Positions 33,157 through 44,749 of a stretch of 64,000 nt of DNA are shown one piece after another. The stretch's first letter is position 1, and every line of letters begins with the position of its first letter. A program made the translations under genes and the position numbers. The stretch lies in the NCBI RefSeq assembly GCF_040954645.1, contig NC_092810.1, positions 9,160,185 through 9,224,184 of the forward strand, read 5' to 3'. This stretch comes from Diabrotica undecimpunctata. Lineage: Eukaryota; Arthropoda; Insecta; Coleoptera; Chrysomelidae. The notes beneath the pieces were generated by a model. That model searched no databases. It was not told where the DNA came from and worked only from the letters and a program-made list of their open reading frames with translations.

Positions 33157-36100
33157 GTTTTCTTTTCTTTGACTTCTTAAAACAAAGTTCTTTATGTTAA
33201 AATCTAGTTAAATAAAAAAAAAATTATCCCCCGTGCAACCTTGCAATTTTTTTAATTTACATTAATATTTAGTTATTTGAATATGTTTGAAAAAACGTAT
33301 TGCTGTAGCTGTTTCTGAAAAACAAGGGTTATGATAACTTTACAGTAAAGCTAGCATAGCCGTAGCTATATCTCGGCGGCATATTTTATTGCTAATTAAT
33401 TGCTGTTGATTGATACATTGATCAACTCACAAAAACTGCTCTATATCAAACAGCTCTAATATCAAATCTGTAAGATTTTGTTTAAATAATTTTTTCAAAC
33501 AAATTTCAAAAATGACCTTTTTCTACTCTTTTTTTTTAAGTCCATAGTTACTTTTCTGAAAGTTGATCATTGTCGAGTTTAATAATCATTTGGAATTTTG
33601 TGAAAGGCAAAATCAATTTTCAGTGTACATTTAGAATTCTTAATTATTGTTAAGCACATTTTACAAATTTCTCTTTTATAAATATACTATATCTATTATC
33701 TTTCAGAATAAATTTATGTTTAGAGGATTATTATGCCCGGTTATAACACCATTTGTCAAATCCAGGTAAGTGAGAATCTATTTTCCACTTGTAGGATTTT
33801 ATTTATATTCTTTTTAGGGGAAAAGAAGTGAACTATAAATTGATAACTCCTTATGCTAAATTTTTAAAGGCCTGTGGGGTCAAAGGAATTTTATGTAAGT
33901 ATGTTTTCTGTGCTTTTTGCTTTTTTTTATATACACTGGCATTGTCAAGTTGTAGCAACCAATAAATAAAATTGAATGCTTCATTATCCCCTCACTTATC
34001 ACAAGATAATATGAGCTTGTACACAAATTTTCCATCACAACCACCAAATATTGTGGCAACCAGCTACAGGTAAATAATATTATACCAACACTGTCATCAA
34101 CAACATTCAATTCAATTTTTTCCTGACTGTATAGTCATTTTGGTAGTATTACTGGGGTAGAGACTCTTTTTTTTTTAACATCACTTTGGTGTATATAATA
34201 AATTAGTACAAATCCTTGCCTATGCTAATGATATCAATATTCAAATCATGAATGTGTTGCTTGTGTGAGTCCATTTCAAAAGGTAAGAGAAATAATAAGT
34301 TAGACTTACTCACAATCAATTTAATTTAACTAATCGGACGACCGGTTTCGCTTTCTATAATATGCAAAGCATCTTCAGGTCACGATACAAAGTTAAAATG
34401 ATGCCGGTACTCTATTAGTTGATGGTTGAAAGAACATGGTTCAAACTATCTTGGATTGTAGATTGGAGAGCTCAGGTCAACTATTGTAATTATTTAACAA
34501 TAAACGGGGAAGTTCTTGAGGAGACAGATTGTATGATATCAATATTGTTGGGAGAACGAAAACAGACCTTGCTGCTATGGTCACCCATATTATTCGGCAT
34601 ATATTATAAATAAGTAAGTATTTATAAGTAAATTTGTTTTAGTGAATGATGTCACTGGGGAAGGTATGTCATTGACACCAGAAGAAAGGAAGCAGCTGGC
34701 AGAATTTTGGTACGAAATTTGTAAAGAAAAAAATCAGTTTTTAATGGTACAAGTTGGAGGAGCACCTTTGAAAAGTGTGATAGACATGGTTAGTTTTTTT
34801 TCTTAGTTCAGGTAGAAAATATTGTATAATTTAATTTATTTTTGACTACAAAGTGTTACTTAAAAAAAGGGGGTCACTAATGGTCTTTCATTTTATAACA
34901 TTAAACCTTTTCTTTTAAATTGAAAGATAATTTTATCTTCTTGTTGGTGTGCCATTCATATATTTAAAATTGCTTTATGTTGTTTGTGTATGTGTTATTT
35001 ATATGTATCAATGTGAGTTTACTCTTTAATTCTGGTCTGATGTTGAATTATTTTCATTTTAACTCAAATTGTCACATTTGTTGTATGTGAATCTATATAG
35101 ATGATCTGGTGGAGTAATTGGAAAATAGGCTTTAATTTAGGAACTAATTAAAATAACAACAAATTGTTTTGATGCATTTTAAAGATAAAGTAATAATTTA
35201 CAAAATTTTTTTGAAACATTTTTTGCTTATTTAAATATTACCAGAAATGCAACAAATCGCAACATTTTACAAAATATTTGCAAAATGAAGGTGCAATAGC
35301 AATGCAATATCTTTCTTATGTAATTGTAGATATCTTCAATTACCTTTGTACATTAGTACATAATTGTAGAAGGGTTATCCCATGCATATGCAATCACCAG
35401 ACGCCCATGTAGGTGAAACTGATATTTTGGTGCCTTCATATTGTGATTTTAAGTCCAACTCATAGCAACCATATGCACTAACATAAAGATATGTATGTAC
35501 TAAATATATTAACACGTTATGTATATTATAAATGCAGTATATTTCCAATTTCTTTAATTTTAGGCCATTCATGCTGAAAAGTTGAAAGTAGGAGCGATTG
35601 TTCTAATGGCTGATTTATATCATAAACCAAAAAATCATCTAGATTTAATAAGATACATTAAGATTATATCAGAGTACACCGAAAAAATTCCTATATTGTA
35701 TCATCATTATCCAAAGTATACTCAACTTTATAACAGTAAGTATACATATTTGTATTTATACTTAAAGAAAAAAGAAGAAAAATACTTCTTCTATAAATAT
35801 GTTCATTATAAATAATATTTTTTACATTTTTTTTGGTTAATGTATTTTCCTTTTCGTGTTTTAGTTGATATGACTGCATTTTTATTAGATATAACGGGGG
35901 AAGTGGAACAATTTGTTGGTGTGATTTATACGACTAACGATTTACAGGATGGGTTAACAGCACTTACCCTAAATCCTGATAAATATGTGGTATTTATGGG
36001 AACTGATGAGGTAAGTTGTTGACGATTAATTTATTAAAATTATCTAAACTGAGAAAACTAATAAGACACTACTGTATAGAGAACAAGTAATTTTCTACAT

Positions 36101-39100
36101 TAAAGGATATCAAATGTAGTTAATTGATGCGCCAAAACCAGTTTATGAAACCAAATTAGGGTTCTGTGACAGACACGTAAATTTAGTGAATGTCACAGGC
36201 ATACATTTTCCTCATGATTGTGAAATGTAATCCGGTGTCGCCATCTTTTTTATTGAAACAGTTTGGATGTGCTTGGATCTAAATGGCTTCTCTGGTAATC
36301 TTTGGTTTGTAGAAGTAACTAAAGACAATCCAATCATTAAAACTCCTGAGCACTTCCTTTATATATGCTGACGACCTTTCTTTGGATGTACAGGACAGAA
36401 CCTTCGAAGCGGCCGAAACCAAGCTCTCGGAAGCACTTAGAAACCTTACAGTTTATTTCGACAGGAACTCGCTAAAGCCTACCTCCACCAAAACCCAAGT
36501 CTGCTCTTTCCACTTAAGATCGAGGAAGGCGAAAAAAAAGCTGAAGATCAAATGGAGCAGACACCAACTGGAACATCCTCAAACATCCTCCTAACTATAT
36601 CCGAGGCTCTCAGTTTCTCCACCAGAAAGTATACATGCTCTGTCTGGGGGTAGATCGATAATGTGAAGACCAGGAGGCGCCGCTGGGAAGACCAATCTGG
36701 CACGATGCGGCCAGCTCGATGAAAATGACATCTTGAACGCTTGCGGCCAATGACAGGACATGGACCAGTGCAACAAATGGTTCGATTCTGGGCCAAACAC
36801 CTAAATTAAACACGCTTGGATACGAAAAAGTGAAGTAAGTGTAGAAATGGATAAGGGCGATAGTTGTGAATCGCAAAATCAATTTTGTAACCTGTAGGAA
36901 TTTTGAAGTTTGTAATAGCACTTTGATTGTAGTCTATATGGCTTCTTTTAATGACGAACAACTTGATCAATTGCTTCTCAGCGAATAATTGGATGCATTG
37001 ACGGACACTATTTCAATTTTGCTCCTGTAAACATGCTGCTTGACATGTTTTATCATCAAAAACATAATAGTTTCCACAAAAACTTCTCAAGAACCATCTA
37101 CATTGACAAACGTGTGCTCTAGCAAGTAAGGCGTGTATCCCCTCGAAGTTAGTCTTACCCCGACTGCCAAATAGAAAGTAAAAAACAACCATGTTTTCCT
37201 CGATGCGATGCTATCATCCAAAACCTTCTCTTCCTGCACCTATCGCCGGTAAAAATTTAATTCAAACGCAATTTTCTTGACGTTGGATCTTAAGCAGGGT
37301 ATATAAATAAACGTTTATATTTTGCTTAATCTGGTCCGAAATTCTAAGATGCAATTTTTAAAATGGTCTTCGAAGATTTTAAGACGCAATTCGGAATGTT
37401 AAATAAAACCATTTTTATGATAAATCTTATGGACGGTATACTAAAACTGTAATCCATTGAATTATACATTTAGTTGCAGTTAAATTGTCTTTTTATTACT
37501 GATAATCACATTCTATTTATTTGAAGGTGATGCTTGGTGCTGTAGCCAGTGGATTTACCTGCATTATGGGTAACAGTATTAACATTTTACCTAAACTGGC
37601 TGAATCCATTTGCCAGTGTATAAAAGAAGGAGAAATAAAGAGCGCCCAGGCTTCCCAAAACCTTCTAAAGAAAGCTATTGACAATATTTATTGTAATGGT
37701 AAGTTAATTTTTACATTTTGTTAGGATACAGTTGTTATTCATGATTTGTCAAACACGAATCTTCTTTACTGGTCTGTAAAATAATATTTTAATAGATTAA
37801 ATGTAAAAATATTTGTTCAATTGGTCAGTTTTGATATTTCGCGATAGTGAACGCCTCGTGATTATTTTATACGATAAAAAAACTGAGTTGATTTCTATGA
37901 CAAAGAACTTTAATTTGTAAAGTTAAATGCAGTCCAAAGTCAAAGGAAAAATGGAGTTAACATTATTGGAATGCCGGGTGGTATGAGAGTATTCGTCTTA
38001 GCACAAATCATTAATACTAACAGGTAAGATCTGGTATACAGACTAATCCAAGACTCAGAGACAGTGATCCTAAAACCCCCGAGTAATGAGTTTGCACTGA
38101 TATTGTATCGAATTTCTGCAAAACTCCAGGATACGAGGCCGCTCTTGGGTACAAGGTGCCTTGAAGACCATCGCCGTCGTGATATTCGTGGTCAGAGACC
38201 CCAAAAAAACCGAGTAGTAAAGTGAGGGACAAGGGTTATGCGAAATTTTAAAGACCAACCTACTTTTTAACTTTTTGTGGCATCGCATGTGACATGTAAG
38301 TAAATAAAAACAATTTTTGAAGTTATACTTCTTTAGGCGCAATTGGGAAAAATTGATGAGAGTGAATTTTTATAAAATTCACAATATGAAGTATGCGCAT
38401 ATTCACAGCATGAAGTTAGTTGCTACATCTAAATCTTTTAAGTTGGGTAGTAATGCAAATAAAAAAAATATATATTGGTGTTTTTGTTAATTCGATTATA
38501 TTAGGACGGTGATAGATATTTACTGATGATTTGTATATTGTAAATGTATATTTTTGTGTGAAAAAATCGACCTGGTTCAGTAGTTTTCATCTACTTTATA
38601 ATTACATAGAAATTACATTTATCCGTTACTTTAGGACCTCACTATATAATATATTAATATTAAGTGTTCATTGAAGAACTTAGCACGGTTAATAAAAAAA
38701 CTTGTAAATCCACCAAGAAAATTTTTATTTTTGTAACTTAAAAAATATTTTATTTTTCCAGTCTTAATTTTGAAAAAAGGTGAAGGTACATTTTTCTAAA
38801 GACTATATTATGAGGTAGTTTACTTTAAAAATAATCAGTATTTCGATCAATTGGTAAAAAGATAAGTACACAAATTAATAATTCAAAATTCAACACTTTC
38901 TCCTATAATTTTATTTGAATGTTGGATACAGATTAGTACAACTCTGTAAATGTCTCTCTGGGGGTCTGTGTTACAATAGGTATCAATATCGGATTACCAA
39001 TAGGTCGGTTTCTAAAATTTCGCATAGATCTTGTCCCTCACATTAATATTGAACTCTTTTCCGTCAATTATTTCCGATTTACAAACTTATTGTTTTTCAT

Positions 39101-42100
39101 CACTGCGAAATACACTTTCAAAAATATATTTGCCTTATCCAATAATGCAATTTTCATTTCCACATCATCATTTTTGTTCACAAAATTTTCTGGCACTCAT
39201 ACGAATCAAATGCAATAAGTTTAAGGATGTTAAAATACGCTGTGATACACAAGATAACAATTCCAGTGACTGGTATCAATGACTCTCCATTTTAAAGTTC
39301 TGTTTCCAAATATTGGACTAGTGAACGCACAAGTACAAGTTCCTTACATCCACTATTGAGTTGTTTTGGCACTTTTTTTTTTTAAGAAATACAATAAATA
39401 ATTGGTAATGGCACCAAGAAATCCTATCTCTCATTTGCATTCCATAAATTAAAGGTGAATTAACTGCTTTCGCAATGGTATTTAATGTAAATTATTGTTT
39501 TTTGAATACCATCGTATTTTATTTGATTGAAATAATGAGAAACATACATGCAAAAACCGATAAATCCACTTTTTCCAATTTTGAGACAAAAGCCAAAAAC
39601 TTGTACAGCAAAATCCCATAACAATTTAAAGAAACATTATATTGGAAATAAATAGTAGTTATGTCATGTAATAAAATTCTAAAATTTTAATATATTATCT
39701 TTTTTTACTGTTTTTATTTTTGATTTTTTTTATTTATCGGGTTTTGCTTAAAAACAGAAATTTATCGGTTTTTTGCCTGAAATATCTTTGCAAGAGCACC
39801 ATATTTTTGTTTTTAATAAAAGAAAAAAAAAGAACTAGAATGTAGAAAATTATTTTTATTATAATTATTTAACAATTTGAAAAAAGTAAAATCAAATCTG
39901 AAACGTTGGTTCCTCTTCCAGGCAGTCGCATGTCCCCCCCTTCCTCTTCCTCATCATCCTTTTCATTTAAGTAATTCCCGGTACCAGTAAAGTTCTTGTA
40001 ATTTCTCCCAATAAGTGTTTAGTGTTTAAGGCAGGGATGGCCAACCCGCGGCACGCGTGCCACTCTGTGGCACGATTGAGTCCTATCAGTGGCACGCGTA
40101 GCGTTTTGGATTAAAACACTTTCAAAAAAATTAAAACTTGAAAAACAAAAAATAATAAGAAGAAACTTGGTAGGTTTACGGAAGTTACGATAGATGCGGC
40201 ATCATTGCATCCTCTGGCGAGCGATATTGCTGCGATTGGTGCACGTGATCCTAGCTGTCGTAATGTGCAGTAGGACTGCGTTACCCTTGCTTAGTTTATT
40301 TTAAACTGCCCCGTTGTATGTGCACATTTTGTCATCGCGCATTGTTTCTTTAAAATTTTAAAAGTATTTGTTCGATATGTCCACGAGTAAGCCTTCGACT
40401 TCAAAACGAAAATACGAAGATGATATTGCAATTCGCGATTTTCAACCTGCTTGGGAAGAACAATTTTTATTTACTAATCGTAATACTTCAAAGCCTGTTT
40501 GTTTGATATGTGGATTGTCTGTAGCAGTTCCGAAAAAATTTAACCTGGAACGACATTATAAACAACTGCATAAGGACTTCAGCAACAAATATCCTATTGG
40601 TTCACATTTGCGAGCCGACTTTATTGAAAAAAAAAAAAAAAGAAAACCCTAGCCAGCCAACAGTCACTGTTTCAGAAGAGAAGTGATGAAATGGAAACTA
40701 TGGTTAAAACATCATATGAACTTTCTCTGCTGTTAGCCTGGAAGAAAAAAGCCTACTCTGATGGAGAGGAGATAATTAAAAATAGTCTGGCAATATTTGC
40801 TAAAAATGTGGGAGATGTAAAGATCAAAAATATGGTCGATAACATTGCATTATCCCGAAATACAGTCATGCGCCGTATAGATGATATGGGCCAGGATGTT
40901 GTTTCCCAAATTATAAGTGGATTAAAATCCTGCAAATTCTTTTCTTTAGCGTTGGATGAAAGTTGTGACAACACAGAAAATGCGCAGTTAAGCATTTTTG
41001 TCCGTTATACCAATGATAATTTTGAAAATGCCGAAGAGCTTCTGGATTTGCGCCAACTAGTCACAACAACAGGAGAGGACATTTTTCAACAACTTAAAAA
41101 CGTAATCGAAGTCAACAAAGTTGAATGGTCAAAATTAGATAGTGTTTGTACAGATGGAGCTCCTTGCATGGTTGGTAGACTAAAGGGGTTTGTTACATTA
41201 CTGGAAAACTATTTGGGAAGAAAAGTTTTTAAGTACCATTGTATTATTCACCAGGAAGCTCTTTGTGCCAAGGACCTAAACATGTCATCTGTTGTTGACC
41301 CTGTAACACGCTGCATTAACAAAATACGAGCTCGGGCATTGAATCGACGACAATTTCGAGAACTGTTCGCGGAAGAAACGGAGCAAGATGGAGAGTTACT
41401 TCTCCATTGCAGTGTGCGCTGGCTCTCCAAAGGAAATGCACTCGAAAGGTTTTGGAACTAGTGAGTGCTCGTTACTTAATGATAAAGATTGGCTTTGGGA
41501 TTTAGCTTTTCTCACTAATATTATGAGACATTAAAATTTATTAAATTTAAGATTACAGGGAAAAAATTGTATTTTTCCTACTCTAGTTGGTCATATATCT
41601 TCTTTTGTGAATAAACTTATGCTTTTTTGTAACGATTTTTTAGAACAGAGATTGACACATTTCACATTAATGCAGGAATTAGCCAACAAGGTCAGTAGAA
41701 CTCCAAATTATGACAAATTTAAAAACCTTATATCTATTTTGCTAGGTTCATTCAATACCCGGTTTGAAGATTTTCAAAAAGACAAAATGAATGTTGACCT
41801 TTTCATAAATCCTTTTTCTATTTCTCTGCAAGATATCAACTCAGCTGAAATACAGATCGAAATTATTGATTTACAGAACCACACTATACTAAAAACCAAA
41901 TATAGGGAAATTATTTCAACTGTTACTGATCCCAATTATATTGAATTTTGGAAATTTGTACCAGCAAACAATTTTCCTAATTTACACGAGTTAGCTCTAA
42001 GATATTGTTGTAGATTTGGTTCAACGTACGTTTGTGAGCAAATGTTCTCTATTATGAACATAATAAAATCAAAATATCGGTCACGATTAACTGACATGCA

Positions 42101-42813
42101 TTTAAAAAATCTAATTCTGTTGGCTAGTTCCGAAATTAATCCCAATATAGATGAATTAATTAAAAAAATACAAGTTCAAATACCACATTAAACAAGTAAC
42201 TGTTTAATAATTTGAATTTTAGATAATAAGAAAATATTTAAGTTTTTTTGTTTAACGTTTTTATTTTATTTTTATTAACAATAAAGTAAGTTTGTTGTTA
42301 TGTTTTACTTATTACGTTATTTTTTAAACCTCCACTATCTTGACTAAACGGAAAAATGTGGAATTTACATAAGAAATACATATTGTACCGTATATTATTA
42401 ATGTTAGTATGTCGAAAAATTTTAGTGGCACGCCAAATTTTTTTTGTTCTCATATTGGCACTCGACTTAAAAAGGTTGGCCACCCCTGGTTTAAGGGATT
42501 TTTTTTCTTTTTGGGGATACCCCAAGTCAATTCTTTTGGTCAAAATGAATTTATCGGTTTTCGCATGTATGCTCCTCATATAATGTATATGAATCAAAAT
42601 AATTCTAAAATTTTTGGTAGTGAATTTCTAAGCTAGTTGGTTGAACTATACACTCATATGATATTTTTAGGTGACATGGTGGCCACTCTAAAAGCTGCTA
42701 TTAGTATAATGACCAATTTGGCAGTGGAAACTGTAAGGGAGCCCCTTCAAACCGTATGGGAAGGAACCATTACGAAAATGAAGAACAAATTACACGAAAT
42801 TGGAATTATATAA
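31802..42813 (+). CDS. C2H2-finger / N-acetylneuraminate-lyase-like fusion, probable pseudoenzyme
   Basis: Nine plus-strand exons, all GT-AG and in phase: 31802-32080, 32899-33102, 33707-33765, 33818-33894, 34643-34788, 35564-35735, 35865-36010, 37527-37698 and 42671-42813. They encode 465 residues. Residues 1-93 are acidic, then Lys-rich (KKIKKAKKGEGKRKSK, nuclear-signal-like). Residues 94-161 hold a CX2C-X13-HX5H finger in YFYCRFCKKDYK. Residues 162-465 match N-acetylneuraminate lyase over its whole length: FRGLLCPVITPF, NDVTGEGMSLTPEERKQ, YHHYPKYTQ, EQFVGVIYTTNDL, YVVFMGTDE and EPLQTVWEG. Active family members cleave sialic acid to ManNAc and pyruvate through a Schiff-base Lys and a Tyr. 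Here the FQGLK position reads FVGVI (Lys to Ile) and the catalytic Tyr position in YxIP is His, so aldolase activity is unlikely. An alternative is two genes, with the lyase starting at Met in exon 3. AATAAA follows at 42882. Confidence 0.8.
34299..34420. repeat. dispersed-repeat end in the lyase-like gene intron
   Basis: GACCGGTTTCGCTTTCTATA followed by GCATCTTCAGGTCACG forms a pattern repeatedly seen at the ends of arthropod retroelements. I recognise the style but not the family. It lies in intron 4. Confidence 0.35.
36335..36830 (+). pseudogene. Jockey/CR1-type LINE RT fragment in intron 7
   Basis: The plus strand reads SFIYADDLSLDVQDRTFEAA, then LTVYFDRNSLKPTSTKTQV and FHLRSRKAKKKLKIKW. 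This is the YADD palm box followed by the thumb block LKPNxxKTQV typical of Jockey/CR1 elements. After 36594 it continues with frameshifts (STRKYTCSVWG, FWAKHLN). Sense orientation relative to the host gene. Confidence 0.8.
37699..40031. other. intron 8 of the lyase-like gene before the hAT insertion
   Basis: AT-rich intron sequence with no exon. An inverted ~22-base match links 39544-39567 (ATACATGCAAAAACCGATAAAT) with 42546-42569 on the other side of the hAT element, and ATTTATCGGTTTTTTGC recurs at ~39757. This suggests that the hAT element landed in an older inverted-repeat element. Confidence 0.4.
40032..42488 (+). mobile_element. hAT transposon with 8-bp target duplication
   Basis: The ends are CAGGGATGGCCAACC at 40032 and GGTTGGCCACCCCTG ending at 42488, inverted with a few mismatches. 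Each is bordered by a perfect GTTTAAGG duplication (40024-40031 and 42489-42496). Subterminal GTGGCACGC-type repeats occur near both ends. The 2457-base element carries one broken transposase gene. It lies in the last intron of the lyase-like gene. Confidence 0.95.
40368..42191 (+). pseudogene. hAT transposase (BED-type finger plus RNase-H-like core), broken
   Basis: Frame 1 (40368-40652) encodes a finger: CLICGLSVAVPKKFNLERHY. It breaks at a long A run (40629-40644), and coding continues one frame over from ~40650. 40691-41461 gives KTSYELSLLLAWKKKAYSDG, SLALDESCDN (first Asp), TDGAPCMVGR and HCIIHQEALCAK, with HCSVRWLSKGN near the end. A stop and a gap of about 150 bases follow. 41607-42191 then encodes the C-terminal dimerisation part, with FGSTYVCEQMFSIMN and KSKYRSRLTD. 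The organisation is that of Charlie-like hAT transposases related to vertebrate ZBED/GTF2IRD2-type proteins. At least two disruptions make it non-functional. Confidence 0.85.
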
Positions 42814-42881
42814 GATATTTTTATCCTAAAATTTTCTAAGACTTTTATATTTTTAGTTATAATATTTAAAAGTTAATATAG

Positions 42882-42899
42882 AATAAATTTGTAAATAAA
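42882..42899 (+). terminator. polyadenylation signals of the lyase-like gene
   Basis: AATAAA at 42882-42887 and again at 42894-42899 lie about 70-85 bases after the stop codon at 42811-42813. Confidence 0.6.
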
Positions 42900-43199
42900 G
42901 AAAAGAATTAAGTTGTACTGGAAATGTGGTTTTATTAAATCTTTTAATTCCTTTATTAAATATATTGAAATTTGTGTTTTGGTCCAAGTGAATATTGTCG
43001 AACCAATGTACAATTTCGGTACTGATTTCTGACTTTGCAGAATTCACTAGACATTTTGGAATCTTTTGATGACATCTCAAATATTCTAGAATTTTAATAG
43101 GTACTTCTTATTTTTCGTCAAGGGACTTGATAAATCTTAAGGAACTGTCGTAACACTGCTCCTTCCTTTATAGTTATTTGCCTCGAATAACTGGTCTAT

Positions 43200-44700
43200 C
43201 AGCGACCCACTGAAGCCAAGAGGGTTGCTCAATTCCATGGTAAGGAGCTAATCTTTCTATGGGAACTACATTAAGTTTTCTATATATTTATTCAGGGATT
43301 CTACAGTATTCACTTCCTTCCTTCGCTCAACCGTTTCCATATCTCTCTGTTGCCCCATCCTCCGTCGTTTAGCCTCTTTTACTCATGGCGCCATCTACTT
43401 CGTTCCTCCAGGATCTTTGGGGTCGTCCTCTTTTCCTCCTTCCTATGGGGCTCCATTCGGTTATTCTCTTTATCCATCTGCTGTCACTAGTTCTTCTTAC
43501 ATGTCCATACCACTTTAGTCTTTTTGACTGTTTCTATTGATGTTCTTTGCTTTATTTCGTCATTACTTCTCCTATCCATTCTTGTTACTCTGCAGCATCT
43601 TCGCAGTCATTCCATCTCTGTTGCTACTATCTTACTGCTGTTTTTCTTGTTTATAATCCAATTTTCAGCCCCATATGTCATAATACTTTGCACTGTTTTA
43701 TAAATCTTTATTTTTGTCTTCATATTTAGGTGTCTATCCCACCATACTGAGTTAAGTTGTCGGATTGTTTTCCTAATCTTTGCTTAATTTCTTTCTCTGT
43801 TGTTGCCTTTTTCGTGATTATAAACCCTAAGTATTTGAATTTATCCTTTCCTTTGATTGTTACGTTGTCATCAATCTGTAGATCTTCTATGTCTACTTCA
43901 CTTGTAGATAGGGACTCTGTTTTCGCGAGGTTAATATATAGGCCAGCCTTGGTATATTCTTCTTGTAGTTTCTTCATCATGTAACTGAGGTCTTCTTGGT
44001 CTTGTGCAATCACTACTTGATCGTCTGCAAAGCTTAACGTATATAGGTATTCGTTTCGTACCGGTACTCCCATGCATTCGCATTTTCTTTTCCATGTAGT
44101 CGAGGCTTTCTCTAAGTATATTTTGAATAAGGTTGAAGATGTGGAACAACCCTGCAGGAGCCCTTTTGTTGTGGTGAAGTCTCCTATTTTTGTTCCCATT
44201 TTAATGGACACTTTATTTTCTTTATACAGAGCTTTTGTAGCTTCTATGAGTTCCGTCTGTATTTCTAATTTGTACATTGCCTTCCATAGTTATGATCTTG
44301 GTACAGAGTCATACGCCTTTCTCAGGTTTCTCAAATGCCAAATGTATATCTCTATTTTTTGCTTTTTTCTTTTCCAGCAGTTGTTCCAGTGTGTATATGT
44401 GGACACACATGCATAGATGCATGATCTTCCTGCCGTGAAGCCTGCCTGATCCTCCTTGATTTTGCCTTTTATCGCTTGCTCTATCTTTTCTCGCAATATC
44501 TTCCCATATAATCTTAATGATATTACGCTTATTCCTACGTAGTTTTCGCATCGTTTTCTATCTCCTTTCTTAAATATAAATGTCATATATGCCTCCGGCA
44601 CAGAGCCTTTGACATGCCTTTGCATTTTGCCTTTAGTCGAATGGAAGAAGAAGCAAGCCCATCTCTTCTTAGGAAAAATTAGACAGGCTTGGGTGAGGTT
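43200..44700 (-). pseudogene. RTE-like LINE reverse transcriptase, degenerate
   Basis: On the minus strand from ~44640: SVPEAYMTFIFKKGDRKRCE, NYVGISVISLRLYGKIL, KEDQAGFTAGRSCIYA, then in the next frame (44277-43726) KGLLQGCSTSSTLFKIYLE and YTLSFADDQVVIAQDQEDLS. KYLGFIITKK and, after more shifts, a WSPIGRRKRGRPQRSW block near 43420 follow. That is the RT domain from the fingers to the C-terminal region. Frameshifts and stops are common. The 3' boundary is not certain, near 43.2-43.3 kb. Confidence 0.8.
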
Positions 44701-44749
44701 ATGCCATGTCAATGAGCAGCTCTGAATGTCCAACACAGACCATTTTTAA

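Noticed and set aside
35840..36022. Separate small gene at the lyase exon 7
   Set aside because: The coding part has acceptor and donor sites and fits the phase of the neighbouring lyase exons; the extra codons are intron read-through.
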